A stretch of 64,000 bases of DNA from Delphinapterus leucas (GCF_002288925.2 NW_022098076.1:80952526-81016525); one strand, 5' to 3'. Positions 37,311-48,445 are shown, counted from the first letter of the stretch. Notes: generated by a model not told the origin, from the letters alone. Translations and numbers: made by a program.

Positions 37311-38160
37311 TTAAACCCAGGATCAGACCAGGATCAGAAATAAAGTCAGAAGCATGACTGAGATAACTCTGATTCCCAACTTCCCTGGATACTCTACTCA
37401 AGATACAATTTGACACTTATTAATGTACACACAGGCATGTGTATTGTGTCATAACATAATACTAGAGAAGGCTGCAGCGAACCTGGGAAACGGCAGAAAT
37501 CCTAGAAGGATTAAAAAGTACACTGAGTGCTGGAAGTATTTTTCAGAACTTGCTGGAGCATGAGTCCATTGTAAGCCACCTTAGCTGTCTTCGTCTGTGG
37601 TAACACCCACCACTGTTATCTTGCACATCATGGTGATCAAAAAATATTTGTTGATTGAAAAGGAATAAAGGAGAGCAGAGCATACATGATCCTTGCCACG
37701 AGCTGGAGAACTCTGAGCTTAAGCCACTGCTCTTTAAGTCCTCATACAACTGGGGTCAAAATATAACTCTTTGGAATAAAGGTAAAAGAGGGTGACTGGA
37801 GGTCCCAGAAATCTCTAGGAGGTTCCAAAAGGAACTATAAGATATATAAAGAAAGCAACTCTTATCTCAATACTGTAAAAAAAAAAAGAAAGAAAGAAAG
37901 AAAGAAAGAAAATTGAAGAAAAGGTGAGAGCTGGCTTCACATGTATAAGCTGCAGTTAAGGGTATTTATAAGGTCTTAGTGAATCAGGACCCAACCTTGA
38001 TAGGAGATATTGGGGGTGAGTTGAGGGAGAGGGGGTGAGATGGCAAGGAGTGAAAAGAGTGGGAAGGTGGCATGCAGAAAGAACAAAAAATTTATCTACT
38101 CTACTTTTCTCACTTCTGCCTTTTCCACCTGGCCACTTACTTCTCATTCACTGACAGCTC

Positions 38161-38218
38161 AAATAAATATTCCTACTGTATATTTGGTATTTTAAATATA
38201 CAGTAGGAACATTTATTT
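38161..38218. repeat. Long hairpin, copy 2
   Basis: Identical to the hairpin at 33944-34001, 4217 bp downstream. Confidence 0.95.
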
Positions 38219-38814
38219 TAACACTTCTAAAAGATATTTCTCCGTGTCTGATGATTTGATATAAAAATCAAACCCATCATACTTTCCCCATCAGTCTCTC
38301 TACATCAAGGTCAATCAGAAATTTGGACAACATGAATATTTGCTTCTGAAACAAAAATTACAAATTAAATGATAAGAAAATACACAAATCAACTGGACCT
38401 TAAATGAATTTCTAATGAACCCTTTCCCCTTTCCCCCAGTGCCTGTAAGAGGCCTTTCAGAATTCCATCCTGCAGGACAGCCGCTCCTGAGCACTGGCTA
38501 TTCTTCAGAAAGAATGTTTACATATCTGACTCCCATACCACAGATCTCCGTAAGGATAAGAAACAAGCCAAAGATATCAAATTTATCTTTGTACCTTGAG
38601 CACTTAGTACCTTGGGAGCCCCTGTCTTGATTTTCTCGTAAAGCCAAGATGAAAAATAAGCACCATTTAGCAAGAAGCAGCAACATCGGGGTTTGGCCCC
38701 CAGCCAGAGCACAGCAGGTCTAGGTGGACCGTCCAAGCACCCCCCATGGAACTGTCCCCAGAGTGGACGGCCTCCAGGTCTTCTCTTTTTCCGTTAGAAA
38801 TTTACTTCTAATTT

Positions 38815-39112
38815 TTTTCTTTTTTTTTGGCTGCGCTGGGTCTTTGTTGCTGTGCATGGGCTTTCTCTAGTTGCGGCGAGTGGGGGGCCACTCTTCATTG
38901 CGGTGCGTAGGCTTCTCACTACGGTGGCTTCTCTTGTTGCGGAGCACAGGCTCTAGGCACGCGGGCTTCAGTAGTTGTGGCATGGGAGCTCAGTAGTTGT
39001 GGCTCATGGGCTTAGTTGCTCTGCGGCATGTGGGATCTTCCCGGACCAGGGCTCAAACCCGTCTCCCGCATTGGCAGGCGGATTCTTCACCACTGCACCA
39101 TGAGGGAAGCCC
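38815..39112 (-). mobile_element. CHR-type SINE, minus strand (in duplication copy 2)
   Basis: Same SINE, same target-site duplication and same flanks as 34598-34895. It is a duplicated copy, not a separate insertion. Confidence 0.93.
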
Positions 39113-39124
39113 ACTTCTAATTTC

Positions 39125-39532
39125 TTGAATCAGCTTTGTTGAAGGTGTAATTTATATACCCTAAAATTTATTCATATTCAGTGTACAATTCAATGATTTT
39201 TAGTAAACCTACAGATTTGTGCAGCCATCATTATAATCCAATTTTAGAACATTTCCATAAACCTCAAAAGATCTCTTATGCCTGTTTATGGCCACACTTC
39301 TGTCCCAGTGAAGTCCCAAGAGTGCACTAATCTACTTTCTGTCTCTATAGATTTGTCTTTTCTAGATATTTCATGTAAATGGATTCATATTATACAATAT
39401 GTGGTCTTTTGTGGCTGGCATCTCTCGCTTAGCATGATGCTGGTTCATCCGTGTTGTAGCATGTACCAGTATTTTATTCCTTTTAATTGCTGAATGGTAT
39501 CCTATTGCATGTATGCATCACACTTTGCTTAT
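39125..39532 (-). mobile_element. L1M 3' UTR remnant, minus strand (in duplication copy 2)
   Basis: Duplicate of 34908-35315, with no difference seen by eye. Confidence 0.75.
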
Positions 39533-42195
39533 GCTGCTCCCGGTCTCCTTAGCACTGAATCCTTGTGAGAGAGACATAGAGAGAGCATCCACAGAGAAAG
39601 GAGGCGAGAGCTGAAGCAGCCACAGTCTTGACGGCCCCAGGTCCCAACTCCTTTGTTTGTGACGGTCAACATTCTTCTCCCAAACAACATGGCCCATGAA
39701 AATGCTCCCTCACTCAACTACGGCTCATCCCCGCAGAGAGATGGGGGCAGGTGAGGAGATCAGGACAACAATAATAGAGGAACCCAGAACCTTCTTTAAG
39801 GTGAGAATTTTGAATGCAGAGTTCTTCAAATGCTACTGCAAAAAATGGCTAATGTTTAAAGGAAAAGGAGTTGGTATGAGCATATGAGGTTTTTGCATAT
39901 GTAATTGGAGAAGAGTATACTGAATTCGATTTAAATAGGAGTTGCTCTAGAGAAGCTGATTATAACCTGTATATTTATATTTTTAAAAATTTGGCAAATG
40001 TCTTAGGAGCATCTTTGGGGTAAAAATTATAGCAAAGAAGCAATTTTCCTTCTTTTTTTTTAAGGTAAATGATAATAAAAGCAATCTCTTACAACATAAA
40101 AATATATACTTTCCAGTACTAGTTTTTCAAGAGTGTTCTTTCCTGATACACACCCACCACACACGCACACCTTTTTCTTTGTTTAAACATGCTAACATCC
40201 TTTACTTTTCATCCTTCACCAATTAGTGTCTCTAAGCTGAGCTTTTCTAATTAAATAAACAGTTAACTCCGAGGTCACATTGCAGGGATAATGGGGTGGG
40301 AGAGAGAATATTAGAAAATCACCTCACACATTATCTGACATTTTATTTCACAGCACACACACAAAGGAGCTCTGCGTTCAGCACACAAGAGATCCCTCAT
40401 GAAAGGAACGTACAGTGAAAGGTAATGAGGGAGATTTCAGCAAGCCATCAATCTGCTGGCTGTTCCTGGAGGCCCCTGGACAGTCACAACACTGGCCATG
40501 CTGAATGGAAGCAAGGTGACATTTAGAGGGCATGGTTCATTGAAAAGGGCAAATGTATGCAAAGCCAGGAATATCGTCTTGGAGGAAAATAAACATTGCT
40601 ACTGTGAACACCATTGTAACTGGTGAGTCTCTCCCAGCTTTCAAAGCCCTTTGGCAACCTGGGGATACTGCAGAAAAGGAGAGTAACTGCTGACGTTTAC
40701 TCGAACAGCAAACCTAGCCGGGACCAAGGCAGGGTGCGACAGACACTCTCTCTTGACAAAACTTTGCAAGAAGAGCTTCAGAGATATTTCCTTGTCTTAT
40801 CCATTTCACACTCTACTGCACGTGTATGTGTGTGTGTGTGTGTGTGTGTTCCTGCATAGATTTAAGTATGAAAGAACTGTAGGTACTCTCTGAATTTAAA
40901 AAGTCAATTTTAGAGAGGAAAGGTTAACTGCTGGAAAATGACTGGATATATCACTGTTTCATTAAAGAGAGCTGAGTTCTGAGATGCCATCTCTTTCCTT
41001 CCTCTGGGGAGTAGGTCCTAAAGAGGACTCAGATATGTACATGAGAAGATTCACTGAGACATGGAACTCTCCTCAAACTCTTATATGTCCCTATGTCCCC
41101 ATATCTTTAACCCGATTACCTACTTACGCCTCCATTACACAAAATGCACATTCATTGTGGAAATTTCTTGGAGGAAAATGTTAGGAAAAGTCTTAATCTT
41201 CTGTGATGCTACCTGTCAGTGATAGCCATCATTAACATTTTATCTATAACATTCTAGACTTATCTTAGGAAATATAAATAGGTACATATAAACATGTAAA
41301 TGAACTACATGCTCTTCTGTGCATACATGTACATATGTACACACACACACACACATATATATATATTCTTTTTACAAAAGGTGTCATCCTGAAACATATT
41401 TTATAATTTACTATTCTTCAGTCAACAGTAAAGCGTGTATATATTTCACATTATTAAATATATGCTTGAATTTTCATCCCAGATGGCTACATTGTATTTT
41501 GTGGTATAGATGTCCTACAATTCATTTAAACCCAGGATCAGACCAGGATCAGAAATAAAGTCAGAAGCATGACTGAGATAACTCTGATTCCCAACTTCCC
41601 TGGATACTCTACTCAAGATACAATTTGACACTTATTAATGTACACACAGGCATGTGTATTGTGTCATAACATAATACTAGAGAAGGCTGCAGCGAACCTG
41701 GGAAACGGCAGAAATCCTAGAAGGATTAAAAAGTACACTGAGTGCTGGAAGTATTTTTCAGAACTTGCTGGAGCATGAGTCCATTGTAAGCCACCTTAGC
41801 TGTCTTCGTCTGTGGTAACACCCACCACTGTTATCTTGCACATCATGGTGATCAAAAAATATTTGTTGATTGAAAAGGAATAAAGGAGAGCAGAGCATAC
41901 ATGATCCTTGCCACGAGCTGGAGAACTCTGAGCTTAAGCCACTGCTCTTTAAGTCCTCATACAACTGGGGTCAAAATATAACTCTTTGGAATAAAGGTAA
42001 AAGAGGGTGACTGGAGGTCCCAGAAATCTCTAGGAGGTTCCAAAAGGAACTATAAGATATATAAAGAAAGCAACTCTTATCTCAATACTGTAAAAAAAAA
42101 AAGAAAGAAAGAAAGAAAGAAAGAAAATTGAAGAAAAGGTGAGAGCTGGCTTCACATGTATAAGCTGCAGTTAAGGGTATTTATAAGGTCTTAGT

Positions 42196-43280
42196 ACTTG
42201 AATATCACCAAGCTGCAAATTTTCAAGTGTTAATTGAGATTAGCTTCACTTTCTGTACAAAAAAGTGTTATCTGGCTAGTGTATAAATGGCTTCTAGCAT
42301 TGGTGGAAGGAATATGTGGAACTGGCAGGGAAAGATTGCAATAACCACTTTACAGAGAAAACTAGGTAAGTACATCTGTGGCTCTGGAGAATGTCTGATG
42401 ACCATAGCTGTCAGTGAAAGTGGCTGAAAACTCTTCAAGGTCCCTATGCTAGATCATGGAAAGAACCTAACCTTTGATCTGCATGATAAACCATCAAGCC
42501 AAACCAAGCCTTTCTGCATTTCTTCTCTGTAACAGCCTTTTTTTCTTAACATCTAAAGTCTAACAGGAATCTCACTTTTCAAGCAATCAGTAGCAGGACT
42601 CCAGCTGGTTTTACATCATCTTTTTATTGTAAAATGTCTGCCAACCTTTCACTTTGTAAAATAGCTTCTATATATCCTTTCAGTAAGTTGGAATGTTCTT
42701 AAATGCACACACACTATGAATGGACTTTTTCACCACAAAGGCCAATGGCAAAAACCCCAAAGCCAGTCATTGCAGCCCATAGCAAGGGTTCAAAATGCTG
42801 CTGAAGTTGCCAATCTGATCCCAGTACACTCACACCTTCTGCTTGGTGAAAAGCAGATGCTCCTATGTCAAGTTCATCTGTTTAAAATATTTACTGTATG
42901 TAATCCTCACTTGGCTGGCGGGCCTTTCCCATAGAAACTGTCTTAGCAACTGAGATGGGCACCAGCAGGAAGACGAGCAAATATTTGAAAGGACAGATGC
43001 ACCTCTGCAAAACACCCCTAGTCTTGAGAGGAAAAACTTCTGTGGTGAAACACTGGGGAAACAAGTACTGGTTACATAAACAGGAGCCCACTGGGATCAA
43101 ATCCTATGCCAGCTTTTTGCCATCATCCTTGGTTTTCAGCAAAGAAAGCCAGAATAAAAATGCTCAACTCGATCTGTAAACACACACCAGCTGGAAAAGA
43201 ATTATTGAAGCTTGTAAGTTTTCCTGCTTAGCCTTGCCAGTTTCAGGTACAGTAACCTGCAACAAGCCAACTCAGTCCCA
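42196..43280. other. Unassigned non-coding sequence
   Basis: Single-copy sequence after the duplication. No repeat or gene recognised. The open frames at 42716-42934 and 42955-43179 have no known domain. Confidence 0.4.
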
Positions 43281-43480
43281 TCCAGTTTCTGTAACAACGC
43301 ATCCATTCCTTCAACAACTATTCATTGAGCACCAACCAATGTCAGGCATTTAGCTGTGGGCTGAAGATGCAGTAGCGAATGAGATAGGATCCCAATTGTC
43401 ATGAAACTTGCATGCCGGTAAGTAAAGATAGTAAATCAATCCATTCATTCATCCATGATCCATAATCCATTCGTACATAT
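43281..43480 (+). repeat. Ancient dispersed repeat fragment
   Basis: ATTCATTGAGCACCAACCAATGTCAGGCATTTAG followed by GAAGATGCAGTAGCGAATGAG fits the same old repeat as 5326-5530. A degenerate (CCATTCATT)n run follows at ~43440-43480. Confidence 0.45.
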
Positions 43481-44237
43481 ATTAGATATAATCAATAAGT
43501 GAACAATCTCAGATACTAATAGGTGCTATGAAAAAATCAAGCTAAATAATATGAAAGGAGAGTAGGTGGGGGTAATTTGGGTAACTTGATTAGTGAAGGT
43601 CTATTCATGTGTGATCTAAGCAGAGGGAAGAGCCGGTGCAAAGGGACTAAGGTACAAAAATGAACAGAAGACATAAATATATAGCTCCATAAAAAAGACA
43701 CACAAATGAACATGTAAACCAGAAAAGATGCCCAATTTTGCTTATGGTAAAATAAATGCACAACACAATACTGAGATACCACATCTCTCCTCTCAGATTA
43801 GCAAAAAGCAAAAGGGTGAGAAACACCCTCCTGGCCAGGTTTGAGGTGACAGACAGTATTGTCATATGTTGCTGATATGTTGCTGAACTCTATATAAAAT
43901 GGTACTAACCTAAGCTGGGCAGTCAGCAGATTTTTACAAAATCACGTGCATTTACCCTATGACCTAGCAATCCCAGTGCTAGGAATCTACCTGAGGGCAT
44001 ACCTCCACAAAAGGAAACAACAAAAATAAGGTTATTCATTGAGGTATCGTGTACAGTTACAAAAAAATTGAAAACAATCCAAATATGCAATAACTGGGGA
44101 CCTGTTGAATTAAATATGGTATATCCACACAATGAAGTACTTTGCAGCTGTTAAAAAAAAAAAAAAGAGGAAGAACTTTAAGGATGGGTACAAAGTGGAT
44201 TCCGATATATATTGTAAGGTTAAAAAGGCAAGATACA

Positions 44238-44440
44238 GGCTTCCCTGGTGGCGCAGTGGTTGGGAGTCCGCCTGGCGATGCAGCGGACGCGGGTTCGTGC
44301 CCCGGTCCGGAAAATCCCACATGCCACAGAGCGGCTGGGCCCGTGAGCCATGGCCGCTGAGCCTGCGCGTCCGGAGCCTATGCTCCGCAACGGAAGAGGC
44401 CACAACAGTGAGAGGCCCGCGTACAGCAAAAAAAAAAAAA
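44238..44440 (+). mobile_element. CHR-type SINE, ~200 bp form, inside L1M
   Basis: Begins AGGCTTCCCTGGTGGCGCAG, runs to GAGAGGCCCGCGTACAGC and an A-run. The target-site duplication AAAAAGGCAAGATAC is exact on both sides (44223-44237 and 44441-44455). The 178-codon minus-strand open frame over this region is a SINE/L1 artefact. Confidence 0.95.
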
Positions 44441-44483
44441 AAAAAGGCAAGATACAAAATAATGCCTATGCTACTTTTGTTTT

Positions 44484-45238
44484 TTTTTAAATCAATTTTA
44501 TTGAGATATAACTGATATACAAAGAACTGATCATATTTAATACATACAATTCTAAGAGTTTGGACATATGCAAACAACCTTAATACCAACACCACAGTCA
44601 AACTCACTGACATATCCAGCACCTCCCAAAGTTTCCATGTATCCATTTGTTTTTGTTTTGTTTTGCTTTGATAAGAACAGTTAACATGCCATCTACCCTC
44701 TTAAATTTTGAAATGCACAATACATATTGTCAACCTTAACCACTATGTTGTACAGCGGATCTCTAGAGTTTATTCATCTAGCAAACTAAAACTTCACACC
44801 CACTGAACAAAAACTCCCTGCTTCCCCCATCCCCACCCCCAGCTTCTGGCAATCACTATTGTATTCTCTGCTTCTGTGAGTTTGATTATTTTATTTTATT
44901 GGCCACTCCACATGGCTTGTGGGATCTTAGTTCCTCTACCACGGATCGAACTCGGGTCCTCAGCAGTGAAAGGACAGAGTCCGAACCACTGGACCGCCAG
45001 GGAATTCCTGAGTTTGACTATTTAGATACCTCATATAAGTGGAATCATGCAGTATTTGTACTTCTGTGACTGACTTACTACACTTGGCATTATGTCCTCC
45101 GGGTTCATCTGTGTTGTGTAAATGGCAGGGTTTCCTTCTTTCTTAAGATCTAATAATAGTCCATTGTTTATATATACCACTTTTTTTTCTTTTTTACCCA
45201 TTCATCTGTTGATGGACGCTTTGTTTCCATGTTGCTTT
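44484..45238 (-). mobile_element. L1 3' UTR, minus strand, nested in L1M
   Basis: T-run then ATCAATTTTATTGAGATATA, CATCTACCCTCTTAAATTTT, AGCTTCTGGCAATCACTATT and CATTCATCTGTTGATGGACG, the reverse complement of a medium-age L1 3' UTR and ORF2 end. It contains a short SINE at 44893-45008. Confidence 0.8.
44893..45008 (-). mobile_element. Short CHR-type SINE (~115 bp form), minus strand
   Basis: TTGGCCACTCCACATGGC, then TGTGGGATCTTAGTTCC, GGATCGAACTCGGGTCC and CCACTGGACCGCCAGGGAA. This is the reverse complement of the short tRNA-derived form seen also at 48516 and 52050. The target-site duplication TGAGTTTGATTATTT (44877-44891) / TGAGTTTGACTATTT (45009-45023) has one difference. Confidence 0.9.
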
Positions 45239-45424
45239 TGTGTGTTATAAAACAAAAACATTGATAAAACAAATGAACGTGGCTACCTATGGGAGTGAGT
45301 GGGATAAGGGTGTGAGGGCTAGGACTGAAAATGATAATTCTATGGATATACCTCTTCAAAGGCCTTTTGAATCACCTAAGTGCTTTACATATTCAAAAAA
45401 TAAAAGTAAATCAAAAAGGATGCG

Positions 45425-45641
45425 AGGGACTTCCCTGGTGGTGCAGTGGATAAGACTCCGCACTCCCAATGCAGGGGGTCCAGGTTTGATCCCTGGTCAG
45501 GGAACTAGAGCCCACATGCATGCCGCTACTAAGAGTTCATATGCCACAACTAAGGAGCCCACCTGCCGCAGGTAAAGGAGCCCACCTGCCACAACTAAGA
45601 CCTGGTACAACCACATAAATAAATAAATATTTAAAAAAAAA
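45425..45641 (+). mobile_element. CHR-type SINE variant with internal duplication
   Basis: Begins GGGACTTCCCTGGTGGTGCA and has the tRNA-like box AGGTTTGATCCCTGGTC. Near 45550-45600 the block AAGGAGCCCACCTGCC occurs twice in tandem (period about 28 bp). AAAAGGATG flanks both sides (45415-45423 and ~45642-45650) as the target-site duplication. Confidence 0.88.
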
Positions 45642-45650
45642 AAAGGATGA

Positions 45651-46489
45651 AGAAATCCACAAGATACCAGCAGGCTGAATAGACCCACCTGTTTTGCCAT
45701 GGGTGACCTATGCAATTACTGCAGGCTTGAGGGCTTCACCGGTTTCCTAAGGTTCATTCTGAGGCTGTAAATAGAAAATATATGCTTGGGGAAGGAAAAC
45801 TGAGATTTTAAATTAGGTTAAGCTGATTGCATTCACCTTCATAAAAACTAATAGCTGGTTACATTACAGTTAGCTGTCCAATTCAGTTACCTCACAAGGC
45901 ATAGAGAGATATTAATCACAAGTTTTTCATTCTGGCTTTTACATTTTTTCCCTAAAGTGATTTTGATCTCAGACCAAGTTCAATAATTTATTATACAGTT
46001 GCTAAGATTTCAGGAAATAAGGCCGACTTTCTCCTCATATCCACCATCTGACTCACACACCAAGCCCCTGAGGCAGCAGCAGCAAACATTGGTGTCAGCA
46101 ATTAGGGGCTGACTCATCCGTGAATGTGCACGATTAACCCATCGAATATCTCTCCAGCAGGCATTTCATCCTCAGTAGGATCATGTGCACCACATTCACC
46201 CAGGGTAGGAGCCCAACAAACACACCGTGCGTTCCCACGCATTTCCGCCCTGATGGCTGGCCAAAAACAGCTCCTAACTCCACAGTACCAAGCTGCATCA
46301 GCAACAGAGCTCAAACTCAAAACATTCCCTCTAAGCTGAACGGACCATTTCCAGGTTACTCTGCTGCCACGGTGCTAAATCTGAAAGCACCCCAAGCCCT
46401 GGGAAAATGATTGCCTACTGTTGCAATAGTTCACATAACAGTTCACAAAATGCTGTAGGGATTACAAGTCTACCGATTTTTGTTTGACT
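45651..46489. other. Unassigned non-coding sequence
   Basis: No repeat or gene recognised. The overlapping open frames at 46114-46410 on both strands have no known domain. Confidence 0.4.
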
Positions 46490-46650
46490 GTAGATTTAGC
46501 CATTTGGCTTGCTGAGTAGACATATAAAATCACTTAATCTCTCTAAATTTCAGTATCTTCATTTGTAAAACACCCAACTAACAGACTCTTGGTAAGAATT
46601 AGAGATGCTTGGTGTACCAGGGTTGCAAATAAGCATTCAGGCAGCACTAC
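46490..46650 (+). repeat. MIR SINE fragment
   Basis: Motifs AATCACTTAATCTCTCTAAA, TTTCAGTATCTTCATTTGTA and GTAAGAATTAGAGATG fit the MIR 3' half. Confidence 0.6.
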
Positions 46651-47079
46651 TCAATGAGCTGAGCAAAGTAAGCTCTTATTTCCATAACTGATTGAAATCT
46701 TCTTCCCTAAGGATCCCCACGCCTAATCCACCATGAGTACGGGGGCGGGGGGGGGCTTAAAGAAACAACTGCAGCATAATAAAACATTAAACTCTGCTCT
46801 CAAAGATCTCAATTCTTTCCAGTTTAAGAGTCTCTTGAATAACACAGCATATTTCATGTAAACACTGTTGAATCTTCCCACCCTCCTTCTCTTTTGCAAG
46901 ATGGATTTCCAGGGAGACTTACATTTGCAGGGAAGATGGAGAAAATGCTTAGCTGTGGTATTCCCTGATCTCTCTCTATTGCATAGTGGTCGAGCTGGTC
47001 TTGCCCAGGCTTGGGCTCTGGTGGAGGTACCAGTGATAGTGAAACCATGTAACTCAGATGGAACTTGAACCCACGTGCT
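46651..47079. other. Unassigned non-coding sequence
   Basis: A G-rich run (GGGGGCGGGGGGGGGC at ~46741) is the only notable feature. No gene recognised. Confidence 0.4.
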
Positions 47080-47900
47080 GGGACTCGAACCTGGCCAAAA
47101 CCCATATTGGGACTTGAACCCACGGTCTTTTAACTGAGATCACACACCTGGTCTCAGGACTTAATGAAGCTCAGGTTCTTGATGTCTCATTGAAGAAAGA
47201 ATTCAGTGAGAGACAAAGCGATGGGTAAGAAGTGGATTTATTTAGGGAGAAAGACACTCCACAGACAGGGTGTGGGCCATCTCAGAAGGGGAGAGTGGCA
47301 CCAGGGTATGGGGTTGTCAGTTTTTATAGGGGTGGGTAATTTCATAGGCTAATGAGTGGGAGGAGTATTCCAGCTATTTTGGGGAAGGGACGGGGATTTC
47401 CAGAAATTGGGCCACTGCCCACTTTTTGATCTTTTGCTGTCGGCCTTGGAACTGTCATGGCGCCTGTGGGCGTGTCACTTAGTGTGCTGATGTGTTACAG
47501 TGAGCGTATACTGAGGCTCAAGGTCTCGTGGAAGTCGACTCGTCTGCCATCTTGGACCTATTTGGTTCTAATCAGTTTATGTTATGTCCTAGGGCTATGT
47601 CATTCTTTTAAACGTTGTGCTTCCCCCTTCCCTCCTGTTTCATTAGGGTCCCTGGTTGGGGGCATCCTTTACTGCGTCCACTGCGCATCTGAAACTGACA
47701 CAGTTGTGATCTATTTCTTTGACTCAGTCAAGACTTGCTTTGCTTCCTGAGCCCTGCTTCAGTGTGCAGGTTTGCTATGACACCTGGTTGTGACTCCCAT
47801 ATTTTTCTGTCTCTGGCTACTCTAGAAAACTCTTAGCTCTTCTCCTTACCACCAGATAAGGGCTCCTGATTCCAAGCAGGATCCTGTGGGGCTCCTGGGC
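47080..47900 (-). mobile_element. Endogenous-retrovirus LTR-like sequence, minus strand
   Basis: Read on the minus strand there is a polyadenylation signal AATAAA (47237-47242), then CTGAATTCTTTCTTCAATGAG, CTCAGGTTCTTGATG-type sequence and TTAAAAGACCGTGGGTTCAAG near 47105-47135. This is the order of an R-U5 end followed by a primer-site-like region of a gamma-type (ERV1-like) element. The upstream U3 part would cover ~47260-47900. No gag, pol or env sequence is seen. The family is not assigned, and the border with the next feature is arbitrary. Confidence 0.45.
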
Positions 47901-48445
47901 ACAAAAGCCTTTCTGTGTCCCCCATTTCTTGATTACAGGAAATAGGCATCATTCAACCTCCGTGACAGTCCCTGAGTTCCAAAGGGCAGGTTCAAACAGT
48001 TGCTAATTAGGGAAGGGAGGGGATGTGGGTGACAAAGGAGGAGGAGTCGAGAGACAACAGTGCAGCCTTGGGGCAGCGTCCTTGTTCCCCCTCAAAAGAT
48101 ACACATAACAATATCTTTGAGCTGTTTTGCAGATACTGAAGCCCCCACCAGGTGGGAGAAGTAGACCCCAGACTGGCTGGAGCCAGAAGGTTGATGACGC
48201 TGACTCCCACTTACCTCACCACCAACCAGTCAGGAGAATGTCCACGAGCTGATCACATCCTCTCTGAACCATTACCATGAAACTTCTCACTACCCCCTCC
48301 ACATTGAGACACACAGTTTTGAGGGCATTAGCCTGCTGTGGCCCATTTTGCCTGGCAAAGCAATAAAGTTATTCTTTTCTACTTCAACCAAAACTCTGTC
48401 TCTGAGATTTATTTAGTGTCAGGGTACAGAGGCCAGATTCACCTT
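47901..48445 (+). mobile_element. Endogenous-retrovirus LTR-like 3' end, plus strand
   Basis: CAGTCAGGAGAATGTCC, GAACCATTACCATGAAACTT, the polyadenylation signal AATAAA (48362-48367) and CTCTGTCTCTGAGATTTATT followed by GGTACAGAGGCCAG form an LTR-like U3-R-U5 order on the plus strand. It is tail to tail or fused with the minus-strand LTR to its left. No viral genes accompany it. Confidence 0.45.

Larger units (their letters stand above)
33762..37978 (+). repeat. 4.2 kb tandem duplication, copy 1
   Basis: 4217 bp that recur directly downstream at 37979. The unit contains a perfect-arm hairpin (33944-34001), a minus-strand CHR SINE (34598-34895), an L1 3' UTR remnant (34908-35315), a (GT)11 run (~36611), an ancient LINE-like stretch (~36995-37310), an (AC)8(TA)6 run (~37121-37152) and an A11(GAAA)n run (~37877). 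The rest is unassigned. Every short open frame in it appears again 4217 bp later with the same or nearly the same protein. No gene is called in it. Confidence 0.98.
37979..42195 (+). repeat. 4.2 kb tandem duplication, copy 2
   Basis: Second copy in direct orientation. It starts at GTGAATCAGG; the GT is shared with the end of copy 1 (AGGTCTTAGT), i.e. 2 bp of junction microhomology. It ends at TTAGT (42191-42195), after which single-copy sequence ACTTGAATATC follows. Against copy 1 I find four base changes (40376 G for A, 40579 T for G, 40733 G for A, 41320 T for C) and one lost TA unit (~41356-41366). All lie in about 1 kb. Identity is about 99.9 percent. Confidence 0.98.
43655..45415 (+). 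mobile_element. L1M 3' end (plus) interrupted by a minus-strand L1 and SINEs
   Basis: The left part 43655-44483 is the L1 ORF2 C-terminus (CCTATGACCTAGCAATCCCA, AACAATCCAAATATGCAATA, ATGAAGTACTTTGCAGC). The right part ~45240-45415 is its 3' UTR and tail (GAACGTGGCTACCTATGGG, TACATATTCAAAAAATAAAAG). A CHR SINE (44238-44440) and a minus-strand L1 (44484-45238) sit inside. The flanks GCTACTTTTGT (~44470) and TTGCTTTTGTGT (~45233) suggest the target-site duplication of the inner L1. Confidence 0.65.

Noticed and set aside
34198..39887. Pairs of identical small open frames 4217 bp apart that might suggest a duplicated gene
   Set aside because: The frames are identical because the DNA is duplicated. 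None has a recognisable product, and several overlap SINE or L1 sequence.
33641..42195. CRISPR-like or satellite array
   Set aside because: Only two 60 bp units and two 4.2 kb units are present, without spacers or higher copy number. The context is mammalian.
44110..44646. 178-codon open frame on the minus strand
   Set aside because: It is the translation of a CHR SINE and neighbouring L1 sequence, with polyPhe from the A-tails.
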